Below, piece by piece: positions 9,620-21,204 of a stretch of 40,007 nucleotides of DNA. Each line of letters begins with the position of its first letter. The stretch's first letter is position 1. The notes beneath the pieces were generated by a model, which saw nothing but the letters and a program-made list of their open reading frames with translations, did no database searches and was not told the DNA's origin. The position numbers and the translations under genes were made by a program. The stretch lies in assembly GCA_033085395.1 (NCBI GenBank), contig JANQBS010000322.1, positions 1 to 40,007 on the forward strand. The letters run 5' to 3'. The DNA is from Xanthoparmelia taractica. Its lineage: Eukaryota > Ascomycota > Lecanoromycetes > Lecanorales > Parmeliaceae.

Positions 9620-10495
9620 CTAGTCAGAAATCTGCCTACCAACAACCACCAAACCATTCTCATCTGCCCATTCCCTGACTCCTGCGCCGACCTTCCCGTA
9701 ACCCCAATGTGGTCTGTCCTTTGGCTTTGTGAGCTCTCCTTGTATGCCATCTTCCGTTTCCGACGCTAGCAAGACGAAGACGTAGCGGTGATAACCAGTC
9801 TTTGGCGGTGGTGTCGGTGGAAGATATGGCATAATCTCCTTGACTCCGCTCTCCTTGGACGCTTTCGCGGAAAGGAAGGATGGCAGCCAATTAAGAGCCT
9901 CGTCATCGTTGGAAGACTGAAACGGCAGAGTGATGTTTGTGACAATCCAATGGCACATCTGCGCCATTACAGGCTCGGCCCGGGATGTCGCATCTGGGTC
10001 AGACAAGACGAGAGTATACGTCGTATTGCTTCCCGAAGTGCGAGTTGGGCCTAGGGGCGAGGCGTCGATGCTAAAGACAGGCGGGAAAGAGACCTTCTTC
10101 GGTTTAATTTTATTTCCCAGATCTACCACCTTGTGTTTTGATGCGTAGGAGAGCGAGACATAGACCGATGGCTGGAAATCATCGAGAACTGCAAGGGAAT
10201 GATATTATCAGCAACTAATCATGAATAAGCTATGTATATTGCCTCCAGATGGATTAAGGGAAGTGGAATTTTATCTGCTCTCCAGGCTGATGTAGACATT
10301 GACTATTCAAAAACCGTTGGGGACATATTCACCGTCTGGGATGACTGCAGCCTCTACAAGCGCTTCGTGCACACTCCCGCTTACTTTAGTAGGCCGGTCA
10401 TTGAAGGGATTTTGGAGGGGATCGACCCAAGCTCCACACAACCCGGTGATGATAGTGCAAACACAGATGACCAAAGAAAAGGTCATACAATACAT
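9620..10495 (-). CDS. Phosphatidylethanolamine-binding protein family member with signal peptide
   Basis: PEBP-like proteins bind anionic ligands; the yeast member TFS1 inhibits carboxypeptidase Y. Two exons (10495-10333 and 10188-9620, 144 bp intron, phase 1) give 243 residues; an in-frame Met at 10486 gives 240. The N-terminus (MTFSLVICVCTIITGLCGAW) has a 13-residue hydrophobic core ending in small residues, so it looks like a secretory signal, which TFS1 lacks. The PEBP core is clear: EALVEAAVIPDVLDDFQPSV, LVLSDPDATSRAEP (the DPDxP-like ligand-site motif), CHWIVTNI, and PPPKTGYHRYVFVLL (the GxHRY motif). The C-terminus is H/W/GYGKVGAGVREWADENGL. The exon joint falls exactly at the conserved IPDVLDDF. 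It faces away from the DUF2235 gene. The physiological ligand is unknown. Confidence 0.9.
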
Positions 10496-11053
10496 TCTTC
10501 GAGGCCGATCTGTGTTGTTGAAGTCCGAAGAGAAAACGCGAAATGAGATAAGAAAAAGAAGAAGCAAAAGAGTAAACCTGTGGTGGCTCCCCCGCTTTTG
10601 ATGATGGAGGCAAGGGAAAGGAGTGAGCCCCCTAGAGCGCCACAGCGCCTAACCTTAACCACTTGAAACTGCCGACCACGCTTCGAGCCGCGCCGACAAC
10701 CCTTCCTAGGCGAGTTATTATCCACAACTCAGACTTGTAAGCATTCCAGATGAGGACGGTATATCTATCCACCAAAAGCTGCGACGACCTACCTTAGGAG
10801 CAGACGGACCGGGAGTTGCCGAACTGTGCGAGCAGAGGCGAAGGGCAACAAGGCGGAGGCGCACCTTCTCAACATCGCATCAGCACTCAGGAAACACCAG
10901 TCGACAAAGGTTTCGAACATGTCAAGATCGAGTAGGAAGTATTTGACAGGTGGTTCCACGTTCTCCCGCCGTGCTTTCTTGCATATACACAACCTCCAAC
11001 ATTCCTTTGCTTTCGAGTACATGAATTTGTAGGTTGGAGCTCACATAATCAAT
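10496..11053. promoter_or_regulatory. Shared upstream region of PEBP and DUF2235 genes
   Basis: 558 bp between two divergently transcribed genes. No clear TATA box, operator-like palindrome or RNA gene is visible. It should contain both promoters, judging by layout only. Confidence 0.4.
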
Positions 11054-12866
11054 ATGAAAAGGATAGTGGTCTGCTGCGATGGTAAGACCGTGCTTGGACT
11101 TCTCACTTTGGAGCCGGGACCACTTGCTATACATGTTACGGTATCCGTGCTAATTCATGCCCATTAGGTACTTGGTTGGACGCCAGCATGGGCCTTTCCA
11201 AAGGGAAGCTACCCATACCAAGCAACGTCACCCGGATATCGGAAGCGATCAAGCCTGTGAGCTCAAGAGGGATTCAACAGATTGTGTTTTACCAGGCCGG
11301 GATAGGGTCGACGGGAAATATTCTCAACCGCGTCATCGGAGGGTAATCACTTCGATGTATACTACGATGGAAAATCTGACTAACTGCGGTGCGACGCTAG
11401 GGCTACAGCAGAAGGCTTGTCTACTAACATACGGGACGCTTATGCGTGAGTTGTCTTTCCTGAAGCACCTTTTCTTGTTGTTTGCGATTTACAAGAGGTG
11501 TCGCAGGAGTACAGCAGTCCAAGGGCTTGTTTCGCAGCTCACGTATAGTCCTAACACAGACATGCTGACTCCGAGACTTTCAAGATTCATCTGCAATAAT
11601 TATTCCACGGACGATGAGATCTTTCTATTTGGCTTCTCACGTGGAGCCTTCACTGCTCGGAGCATCGCGGGTCTCATAGCTGGCGTTGGGCTTTTGACCA
11701 AGGCTGGCTTACCGTATCTCGCAGAAGTCTTCAAAGACTTTGAAAACCGGAAGAATCCAAATTACCAGCCAGCGAACCCGGACAGCCCCTTCCCAAACAA
11801 ACCGAGTGCTTCGGATCCGAGATACGAGGAAGAACTTGAGAAGCGGGGTCTTACTAGGCTTGATATTGACATCAAGGTGGTTGGAGTGTTTGACACCGTG
11901 GGCTCACTAGGTATACCACGCATTCCATGGCTGGAAAGACTCCATTTGCAGACCAGATCTACGAAAGAGTTCCTCTTCTACGATACGAACTTGAACAACC
12001 GTATTGAAAACGCTTTTCAAGCGCTCGCGCTGGATGAACATCGTGCTTCCTTCTCTGTAAGATCCTCCGTATCCAAGCAGTGAGCTTCTGGGTAACGTAA
12101 CTATTTTCCAGCCAAGTGTGTGGGCGAAGCCCCGCAACAACATAACCAATTTAAGACAGGTATCTTTCATCGTCGCAAGTATTCATATTCAACTGACTGA
12201 CACAGAGAATGTAGAATTGGTTCAGTGGCGTACATCAGAACATTGGTGGCGGATATCCCGATCAGGGCGAATCCAACATCACATTGGCTTGGATGATGGC
12301 ACAGGCCGAGCCTTTCCTCGAGTTCGACGAAGATTATATCCTTGATCAGTATGACCAAACCGAGGCGTACTATAAGAAGTCAGGCCAGAAAAGCAGGCCA
12401 TGGAGTTTCGGCAAAATCTACAAGTCCATGACCGGAGTGTACGTGCTCGGTGGGCGAAAGACTCGTACGCCGGTAGGGTTTCTCTTCAAATTACTTGATT
12501 CGGGGGATTACGCTAACAAAAAAGGGCTTATACTGCCAGGTTGACCAGGAAACTGGCGAGCCGACCGGCAAACCGCTCCGGGACACGCATGAGTATGTGC
12601 ATCCCTCAGTTCGCTCACGAATTGAGCTCCGAGGGCCAGGAGTAGAAGATGAAGGAGAGTACGACTGCGAAGCCTTGGACCCTTACAAGTTGAGATACAT
12701 GGATGATACAGCAGGCCAAAGACCAACCGTATTCTGGGAGCTGCGCTCTCGCCGTAAAGGATCCGGACCTAAGAAGGAGCTACCAGAGAGTCCGCTATGG
12801 ACTTTTGAAAAGGATATTTTGAGGGAAAGTCCAGGGATGTACGAGTTTATTTACGGAAAGCCCTAA
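11054..12866 (+). CDS. DUF2235 alpha/beta-hydrolase (Tle1-like phospholipase fold)
   Basis: DUF2235 proteins share the hydrolase fold of the bacterial type VI lipase effector Tle1; the fungal members are mostly uncharacterised. Seven exons (11054-11081, 11168-11342, 11401-11445, 11585-12056, 12112-12159, 12215-12472, 12525-12866) give 455 residues. The start MKRIVVCCDGTWLD is the typical opening strand, completed across the first intron. The nucleophile motif GFSRGAFTARS (GxSxG), the acidic-residue block KVVGVFDTVGSLG, and FSGVHQNIGGGYPDQG with its histidine together make the expected Ser-Asp-His set. TRTPGLY is the family's late R-x-PG motif; it restores only if the intron 12473-12524 is removed. 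There is no signal peptide, so a cytosolic enzyme is likely. Substrate unknown. Confidence 0.9.
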
Positions 12867-13689
12867 TATTAATCGATTGGGTGCGTCTTTCAGGAGGCAG
12901 ATGCCCCTCCAGTGCTGGTCTCTCGCCATTATCGTGTGACAGTCTTTGCAATGGAAAAGAGATCCCGGAACCAACGCAATCATGTACAGCTAAGTGGCTA
13001 TTTCTAAGGTGGCTTCATTCAGCCTTATAAGCCAAGTACCATTGACCTCGATTCTTCCTCTTCCACCTCCGTATACCAGAGTGAGATAGAGTTGTTAACG
13101 GTGCTTTGGTGAATGGAGTGACTTATCGATTATGATAACTTTGTTTGCCTACTCGAACGATGAAGCGATTTCTTAGAGAAAGGTTTGTCCAAATATCCAC
13201 AGCACCAACAAGTCTCAAGGAGACCTGGAAGGAGCGAGCCAAGAAGTCGACGTTTGCTTGTCTCATACTCGTATGATATTATAGATGTCAAAGGAAAAGC
13301 AGTAGTAAATCTGAGAAGGATCTTCAGAAATTGCCAGGTGGGGGCCCTCGCTGTGGTGGTGAGAATGAAATCCGGACCTAGTGACTATATTTGCGCCTTG
13401 GGCGAGTAATTCTCAGACCTCGGCCCAGTAAACAATGGAGCAAAAGCCTGAAATTTTTGGCCTTTGGATAGCTACTTTTTCTCCCACGGCCAAAGAGCTA
13501 TAATTCCAGTCATCATTCACATTCAAAACCGAGAGACAGCTGCTTCACATATCATACGACCCTCGCTGGCCCAGTGCCCCGTCCAACGCCCTTCCGAGAC
13601 ACAAAGCTCGTGACTGCCAGGCTTGACGCGGTTCCCTATATTTGTAACCAGTCTCCCCGAGTGCCGTCCGGTGGACAAGGGCACGCCAA
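12867..13689. other. Intergenic between DUF2235 gene and VPS1
   Basis: 823 bp holding the DUF2235 3' end and the VPS1 promoter and leader. Short open frames (for example 13185-13409) lack motifs. A pyrimidine-rich stretch near 13470-13560 is typical of fungal leaders. Nothing else found. Confidence 0.45.
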
Positions 13690-16405
13690 ATGGCATCTCT
13701 TGGGGAGGATCTACTCGCTGTTGTCAACAAGTTACAGGACTTGGTCTTCAATACTATTGGCAATGACTCGCTGGACCTGCCTCAGATCGTACCTATACCC
13801 CGCTATGCCCACAGACGCATTGCTGTTGGACCACGGCTGACCTTTCTCTAGGTAGTAGTAGGCTCTCAATCCTCTGGAAAGTCTTCCGTGCTAGAAAATA
13901 TCGTTGGTGTATGTTGGTGCTCCCAAATCCTTGACAGAATCTTACTGACTATCAACAGCGCGACTTCCTACCGCGCGGGAGTGGCATTGTAACGAGGAGA
14001 CCGCTGATCCTACAGCTCATAAACATTCCCAGCGAGCGAGATGATAAGCCAGAGAGTGATGAGGTCCATATTCCTCATACAGCCGCCAGCGTGGCAGGGC
14101 AAGGAGAATGGGCTGAGTTCCACCATATGCCAGGCCAGAAATTCCGCGACTTCGGTGAGGTCAAACGAGAGATAGAAAACGAGACAGCTAGGATAGCAGG
14201 GAGCAACAAGGGCATCAACAGGCAGCCAATAAATTTAAAAATCTATTCGCCTCACGTCCTTAGCCTAACTTTGGTCGATCTACCCGGTTTGACGAAAGTG
14301 CCGATTGGAGACCAGCCCTCGGATATCGAAAAGCAGACAAGGAATTTGATATCCGAGTATATCGCTAAACCAAACAGTATCATACTGGCGGTGTCTCCGG
14401 CGAATGTCGACATCGTCAACTCAGAAGCACTCAAGTTGGCCCGACATGTGGATCCGATGGGCCGGCGAACCATTGGCGTGCTCACCAAGATAGACCTTAT
14501 GGACCATGGCACTAACGCTCTGGACATATTATCTGGTCGGGTTTATCCTCTCAAGCTTGGGTTTATTGGGGTGGTCAACAGGTCACAGCACGATATACTG
14601 GGTAACAAGTCCTTGGCAGACGCGTTGAAGGATGAAGCGGACTTCTTTAGGCACAACCCTGCTTATCGGAATATGGCAAACCGGTGTGGGACCCAGTTTC
14701 TTGCCAAGAGTCTCAACAACACCTTGATGGCTCATATTCGAGACCGATTACCAGATATCAAGGCAAGGCTCAATACATTGATGGGCCAAACACAACAAGA
14801 GCTCGCCAGCTATGGCAACATGCAGTTTAGCGGAAAGGAGCACCGGGGCTCGCTGATCCTACAATTGATGACACGCTTTGCTTCGTCTTTCATTTCATCG
14901 ATAGACGGAACCTCGATGGAAATCTCAACGAAGGAACTTTGTGGAGGCGCGAGGATCTACTACATATTCAATTCTGTTTTCGGTAATTCACTGGAAACGA
15001 TCGACCCTACAACTAATCTCTCTGTCCTAGATATACGGACAGCAATCCGCAATTCCACCGGCCCTCGACCCAGCCTCTTCGTCCCCGAGCTCGCCTTCGA
15101 TCTCTTGGTCAAGCCACAAATTAAGATGTTAGAAATACCGAGCCAGCGCTGCGTTGAATTAGTGTATGAGGAGCTTATCAAGATCTGTCATACTTGTGGT
15201 TCTACCGAGCTTTCGAGATTCCCACGACTACAAGCGAAGCTCATCGAAGTTGTGTCAGACCTCCTTCGTGAGAGATTAGGTCCAGCATCGAGCTATGTGG
15301 AATCGCTCATCTCCATTCAGCGCGCCTACATCAATACTAACCATCCCAATTTCCTTGGAGCAGCAGCAGCAATGTCAACTGTAATCCAGAACAAGCAGGA
15401 GAAAGAGAAGAAGGCGGCTGCAGCCGAGGAGAGAAGAAAACGGGAAAAGAGGAGGATGAAAGAATTATCAGGCGGCATGAATGGCACGGAGACTCCCGAG
15501 GACGAGGAAGAAGCCGCAGACGATGTAAAAACCATACATACACTGCCGCCTCGAGGTCACACAGTCAAAGGTAGCCGAAGCATGTCTCCCGCTGTTGGCC
15601 GAAATGGCGAAAATGGCCACAACAATATTACTGCATCGGTGAACGGACGGTCAGGCTCACCACCAAGATATATCGGTGCAGCAGCAGGAAATACACGAGA
15701 CTCGTTCCTCAATTACTTTTTTGGCAAGGAGGGTGGACTGCCGTCAGCTGGTGGGATCAATGCAGTAGGCGGTACAGCCGCAGCAGCAGCAGCAGGGAAC
15801 CGCCACGTGAGCCATAATGAGCCAAGTTTCAGTCAGAGCATCCGAAGAGGTGAGGCCAGGCATGTAGACCGAGTATTGTCTACACAACCAGCACACAGTC
15901 AAGACGATTACGAGATTTCAAGGTCAAGTCAGGGCTATAATGATTATGATTCTCAATTTGTATGTCCCTAGCTCGCCTCAATGTAACATATTCGTATGGT
16001 GGGAGATTTGGAATCTAACAAGAAGTCTTAGCCGTCCCAAGGTGATCCCGAACTCACCGAGCGAGAGGCTTTGGAAACAGAACTCATCCGCGCCCTCATC
16101 TCTTCCTACTTCAACATCGTCCGCGAAACCATCGCCGACCAAGTCCCCAAAGCTGTCATGCACCTGCTTGTCAACCACAGTAAAGATGTTGTGCAAAACA
16201 GGCTGGTGAGTGAGCTGTACAAAGAAGACCTCTTTGGAGATCTGCTGTATGAGGACGATGGTATCAAAGCCGAGAGGGAGAAGTGCGAGAAATTGCTTGG
16301 TATGTTCTCAAAACCCGCAGATTGTCGACTGAATCATTGGCTAATGGGGCTTCCAATCCAGGCACCTACCGGGAAGCTGCCAAGATCGTTGGAGAGGTGC
16401 TGTAG
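13690..16405 (+). CDS. vps1: Dynamin-like GTPase VPS1
   Basis: VPS1 is a dynamin-family GTPase for vacuolar protein sorting, endosomal recycling and peroxisome fission. Five exons (13690-13788, 13852-13908, 13959-15959, 16032-16299, 16362-16405) give 822 residues. The P-loop GSQSSGKSS spans the joint after the first intron; switch I is GSGIVTRRPL; DLPG (G3) and TKID (G4) follow. The middle and stalk region ends near RAYINTNHPNFLG (about residue 500). A variable insert of about 150-170 residues then follows, with a charged KKAAAAEERRKREKRR coiled stretch, Ser/Gly-rich sequence and a poly-Ala run. The GTPase effector domain (ALETELIRALISSYFNIVRETIADQVPK...) starts after the fourth intron and ends KIVGEVL. 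Absence of PH and proline-rich domains separates it from classical dynamin; the insert separates it from DNM1 only by detail, but start and GED fit VPS1 best. Confidence 0.94.
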
Positions 16406-16870
16406 GGAAGTTTTGATGTATTTATATTACGCATAGGCACTCCATGAAGAGTGATCCAGGCGCTGGTCTCCGCTTTCTCTTGCAATGGCGGCTTGTATAC
16501 ATGGGTCTTCAACTGCTCTTTCTACGTTGGGTAGCCCCATCCGAACTCACCCTTGTTGTCGCTACAATGACGTTGTACATTGTGGAGGCCTTTTTTATCG
16601 AACTGTGCTCTTTTGATGACGTGATTTTGGCTGGTTACGATGCGCAACCCGGTCTGCCACGCCAGGAAGACTTTATCAAATTGGAGGATGATAAGATTGT
16701 CGTTCAAAGAAGTGAAAGCTTCATACATCTCTCTTCTTGCAGAGAGTACTATACATGCAGCACTACACGTCGCACGCCGCCATTTCTAACCATGGGTATC
16801 TCGATATTGCTCATGCCTATACGCCTTTAAATGCTATTCGATGCAGCTCGATCGCTCATTTGCTACATCA
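16406..16870. other. Convergent 3' region of VPS1 and the nucleotide-sugar transporter
   Basis: 465 bp between two converging genes, presumably 3' UTRs. A 128-codon open frame (16444-16830) has no domain match that I recognise and lies in the expected VPS1 3' UTR. No clear terminator structure. Confidence 0.45.
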
Positions 16871-18442
16871 TCACTGCATCCTTGCCTTTTTGTCCTCCTT
16901 CCCAATCCTCTGGCCCTCCCAAGTCCAAATGCTTGTGCTCCCAAACACAATGACTGCGCCCAAAAAGACGCCCGGCGGTAGCTTATTTCCGAACAGCCAG
17001 AGACTGACGCAAAGACTGACTAGCTTCCTGACGTTGAGCGCGATGGACACTCCCAGCGCGGATGTCCTGGCACTCAAGGCGTTGACCCCTCGGATGCAGG
17101 CAAATTGCGTCCCTGCGTTCAGGGCGAGACTGAAGACATGTTTTGATAGCGGGACCTTAAAAACAGAAGGGGTAAGCGCCATCGGTGGAAGTTGCAGATT
17201 GCCAAAGCGGAACGTTGAGTTAGCTTTTAGATGTAGGAACTGGGACAGAGAAGGCGAAAGCTGAATGGGTTCGGAGTACAAAAGTTTCTGAAATTGTTCG
17301 AGAAGCGAGGGAAAGAAAGGGTAGAACATAGGAATCGAAAGGCAGTGCTGGTAAAAGAGGTTTTCATGCCAATGTCTGCCGTATTTGGAGTACGTGAGCT
17401 CGGTGTAAATTCCCATAACCGCAGAGAGCAGCTGAGCGACCGCGAGGATCATCAGGCCGGTGATAAATTCGGAATTTATTTTGGTGCTGGAGGGCGACTT
17501 CATTTTGCCCTGCATGCTGTCGATCAATGCCTTGCCAAGGTAAATGCGCCATGACGGGAGAAAGTGGATGCCTACCTTGGCTTGAGCGTCCGCCATGGCT
17601 GCCACTCCAATGCCAGCTGTGAGCATCGCAACGCTGAAAACTGAAATGATTTTAACATGAGCCATAGGGCTTGCGTGCCATCACCAGCAGCTACTCACTC
17701 TGCATGCTGGTGTAACGTTTCCCCCAAAGGTAGCCAACAAGCATGGTCATGACGCTTCCTCCGCTTCGTAGTATGATATGCACCGGGACTGAGATATTGT
17801 AGCCAAAGGCAAAGTTGTTAAGCATGTTGACAGCAAAAAACATCAAGGCACTTAGAATCAATCTAGTCAAGGGAATTCGGCGCCGCTTGAGGAAGGCCGG
17901 TGGATGGCGGGCAGAGAAGTAGGTTGGCCATGTGATGAGAGCTGTTGCGACAAATTGGACGAAGGTGATCAGGAGACCTTTAAAACCATCAGTTGATGCC
18001 AATTAGAAGCAGAGTAAAGTATGGGTTTGACATACCGCTCTCTGGTTCCCATCTGATGGCCCCGCCGTCAGCGAAGGTAAGAAAGAGTCATGATAGTCAA
18101 GCACTGACTTGATGATGGATTCCAAGGCGAGTACCTCAGTCACGTTAGATCCGAGTGGCCAAGATGCTAGCGGTGGTCGTGACTTACATTAGAGCAGCAG
18201 CCCCCAAATATGAGGCCAACAATACCGAGCCAATTGATGAGTACAGGCAGGTATATATGTATCATCGCTGAGGAAGCCATGGTCCCCGTTGCATCACCAT
18301 CATCATTATCATTCTTCTTCCTCTTCTTCTTCTTCGTTTTCCTCTGTTCAGGCGCTGGAGCAGTATTGATGTGTCTGATACTGATACTGGGAAGGGTCTT
18401 TGCACCGGAAGTTGGTGTTGTGGAGGGACCAGAAGATCTCAT
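16871..18442 (-). CDS. UDP-N-acetylglucosamine transporter, YEA4-like (UAA/DMT family)
   Basis: This family exchanges UDP-GlcNAc for UMP across the ER/Golgi membrane to feed chitin and glycan synthesis. Six exons (18442-18188, 18134-18109, 18052-18036, 17977-17699, 17640-17576, 17530-16871) give 433 residues. Exon 3 has only 17 bases (W-E-P-E-S plus split codons). About ten hydrophobic segments are visible, beginning LPVLINWLGIVGLIFGGCCSNV; family blocks include GLLITFVQFVATAL, VPVHIILRSGGSVMTMLVGYLWGKRYT, GIYTELTYSKYGRHWHENLFYQH, CIRGVNALSARTSALGVSI and RKLVSLCVSLWLFGNKLPPG. Homologues start near MASSAMIHIYLP (Met at 18280); the model's first Met adds 54 residues with a Lys-rich run, so the true start may be 18280. 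The last intron (17575-17531) is 45 bp without stops and could be retained. Confidence 0.88.
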
Positions 18443-19298
18443 GCCTAATCGGAGTTTTGCAAAGCTTGTCAGCCTTTACTTGCTGAGATGGACGTCTATT
18501 CCAGTATTATGTCTGAATTTGCATGTCCATGTCCATTAGATGGATTAATTCTTGTGGAGCATCTAAGCATAGAATGAAAGGAGGACAGACTCGCCAAGCG
18601 GGAATCCCAACCTGCTCCGTGGGACCAAGGAAGCGGTATCGATGCTAGGAAATGGGAATGCTGATTACTTCAATGATTATACGCACGGAAATAATAACGT
18701 AGAGAAGACGATATATCACTCCCCGTAAATTATTCACTGCTGAGGTTACTCGATTAAGCGTTTGGGGGAAGCCGGCCGATCCCCCGGTACCTGACAGTAC
18801 GAAGTGCGAGAGTACCACGAGCACTTTGTGGATGATTACACTACTTGATACGCTCTCAATGATAAAACCGTGCCCCCGCCAGTAAGGACAGAGGACTTCT
18901 TCTAAGTCGGGGGATACGCACGTCTTCGATGAAATCCAAGACTCAAAGAGAGAGCGAGTCGAATGGTTGGTGAATATTCTGTCTACACCGCCCCTCAATC
19001 ATCGCTCCGAATGCATCATTACCACCGTAGAGATTCTGTATGCCTCGGGATGCTGCCAGTCATTATGCCCGGAGAATATCAAGCCATGCCTTCACCACGC
19101 GCCATATGCTTCAGAATGCCGCCCTCTAACTAGGCTGAATCACGTCGCGTCTATAGGTCCTGAGACTGTTCGTGCCTGTCCGGTCCAAGTTCAGTCGTTC
19201 ATCCATAAGAAAGGTTGGATGTTGGCATCGCATGCATGCATTCAATAGTCACCCGATGTGCTGCTAGAAGCCGCAATGATTATGGAAGCTGTAGTTGC
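18443..19298. other. Intergenic between UAA transporter and PP2A-B gene
   Basis: 856 bp upstream of the transporter and downstream of the PP2A regulatory gene. Short open frames on both strands carry no motifs, and no repeat or RNA gene is apparent. Confidence 0.45.
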
Positions 19299-21204
19299 TT
19301 ACAATGCCGAGAATACAAATAACTAAGTTTCCCATCGTTAGTATTCAGTACGCAGCTCCAACTAACCGGGTCCTATGCTTACATTGTTGGTGGCTGCAAT
19401 GGCTATACTGTCTTCATAAGGATGCCAGCTCATGTGCAGAATCTTTTTGTTGAAGTCAATCTGGTCTGCATCCGTCTCCTTCTTCATTCGGGCCCCTTGA
19501 CCTCCTGCTCCTGCTGCTGGGCTGCCCGCTCTAGAGTTACCCTTCTTGTTCGAGGGCCCGTTAGTGGGGCTTATGGATGAATTGATTGGTGTTGGTACGC
19601 CAATCTTCTTTTGCTTAAAAGCCGATTTGTCGGCTTGAAGCACAACCTCCGTCTCCCGTTCTGGATCTGAAGGGTAGATCATGAAATTGTTGTTGTAGCT
19701 GCCCGTCATTACGTTCTTCGCATCGCCAGAGAAGACGACCTCGAACTTGTCAAAGATGCTGTCGTTCTCATATGTATCGCATAAGCGAGGTCGTAAGTGC
19801 TCATGGATTGGGATGGTCTTGACTGGGGTACGCTCCATGTTGACGTCCCAGATCTTGACCGTCAAGTAGTCGCGGGACAGAATATAACGACCATCGTGGG
19901 AAAATCGTACATCAGATATTGATGATATGATCTCAGAGAAGAAAGAGCGCGCTGATGGGTCTTCTTCTTGCTCGAACTCTGGAAAGCCTCACATTAGCTC
20001 TGCTTTGCGCTAGCTCAGCATGACTCAGTGAACCTACGTTTAGCGTGCTGATCGCATAGAGCGTTTTCGCGCATATCAGCCAACTTGATCGTGCCCTTTG
20101 AACTTGCATACATGAACCAGTTGCAGCTTTGTGGGTGAAATTCGGCAGCGGTGATCACCTCAGTCAATTCCTCCATATTAGTAGGCTTGATGTCGACGAT
20201 ATTGAAGCTTTGGTCTTGTATGTTGAGATTCCACAAGTTTATACGTAGATCATCGCTGCTGATAAAGGTCTCTCCGTCGCTGTTGACTGAGATGCTGTTG
20301 ATGTGATAGGCGTGTGCGTTTGCATAATTTCGACGAGGGACCGCGGCAACTACCGTATCGTGGTGTGTGAGGCGAGGAAGTTTGAGTGACGAAGCATCAC
20401 GAAATGACACATTTGGATTCGGTCGTGGTGGGCCACCACCTCCTCCTATAGCATTACCCGGAGTGAGATCATGTGAGAGGTTATTCTCTGCCACCACCTT
20501 CAACGACTTCTCGAAGACTTTCCATAGCTTGATGGTCTTGTCGTTCGTCGAGAGGAGGTAGTGTGAAGCGTTTTGTCTCTTGCACCACTTGATTTTGTTG
20601 ATCTTCTCTTCAATCTCCAAGGATTTCAAGTAATCGAACTCGGGCTCGTGCGACTGAAACTCGGTGTGGAACTTGTACTCGCAAGTTTTCTTCTGCCAAC
20701 GGTCAACAACTCCGAACGCATCACCGAAGACATTTGAGCGTCTTCAGCGCTTGGGGTGTGACAGACCGATTCGTTCCTTTCAAAAAGTACTACCCGTCCG
20801 CCCTTGTCACCCGTTGCTAGATAATTGCCGGTATGGTCGAACTCAACGGTTGAAATAATATCCGCTGGCGTGAGACAATCACGTCAGCAAGCCCGTTTTC
20901 AGCGGTGCAACGACCTTCACGCAGTGTGAGCTAACCTTCCGTTATGTCCTCAACGTCCCCTTTATCGCCAAAACACCTAGTTTTAAGATTCAGCCAGTGG
21001 TCAAGCTCTGGGTCGTTTGCTTTTTTAGGCACGGTGTTGTCCATCATCATGTTTATGCTTTCCCTATTTAGGTCGTAACGTGTAGCACAAAGCCTCGAAC
21101 GACACACGAGGACAATGGTTTGCTTCGACACCAAATGCGAAGCACTAGAACACTTACTGGGTGAATTTCCATGTTGGCTGAGTGGATTCTTCGGGAGCAA
21201 CCAT
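19299..21204 (-). CDS. CDC55: PP2A regulatory subunit B (PR55/CDC55), WD40 protein
   Basis: This beta-propeller directs protein phosphatase 2A to substrates in mitosis, septation and morphogenesis. Six exons (21204-21158, 20976-20936, 20864-20767, 20692-20038, 19978-19383, 19322-19299) give 486 residues. The first exon, MVAPEESTQPTWKFTQ, joins a 41 bp exon giving CFGDKGDVEDITE, then ADIISTVEFDHTGNYLATGDKGGRVVLFER and EYKFHTEFQSHEPEFDYLKSLEIEEKINKI: the PR55 signature. Later repeats include ISSDDLRINLWNL, IVDIKPTNMEELTEVITAAEFHP and FEVVFSGDAKNVMTGSYNN. The 24 bp last exon adds LFVFSAL, the normal family end. Two fungal insertions are visible: a Gly/Pro-rich loop near residue 140 and a Ser/Asn/Gly-rich loop of about 50 residues near 425. 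The third intron has an unusual GTCTGT donor. Confidence 0.95.

Noticed and set aside
12495..12542. Alternative acceptor tgccag for the last DUF2235 intron
   Set aside because: Using the acceptor at 12524 gives TRTPGLY, the family motif; the later acceptor would delete it.
16444..16830. 128-codon open frame after VPS1 with hydrophobic segments
   Set aside because: Lies in the expected VPS1 3' UTR, has no recognisable family, and its hydrophobic runs are short.
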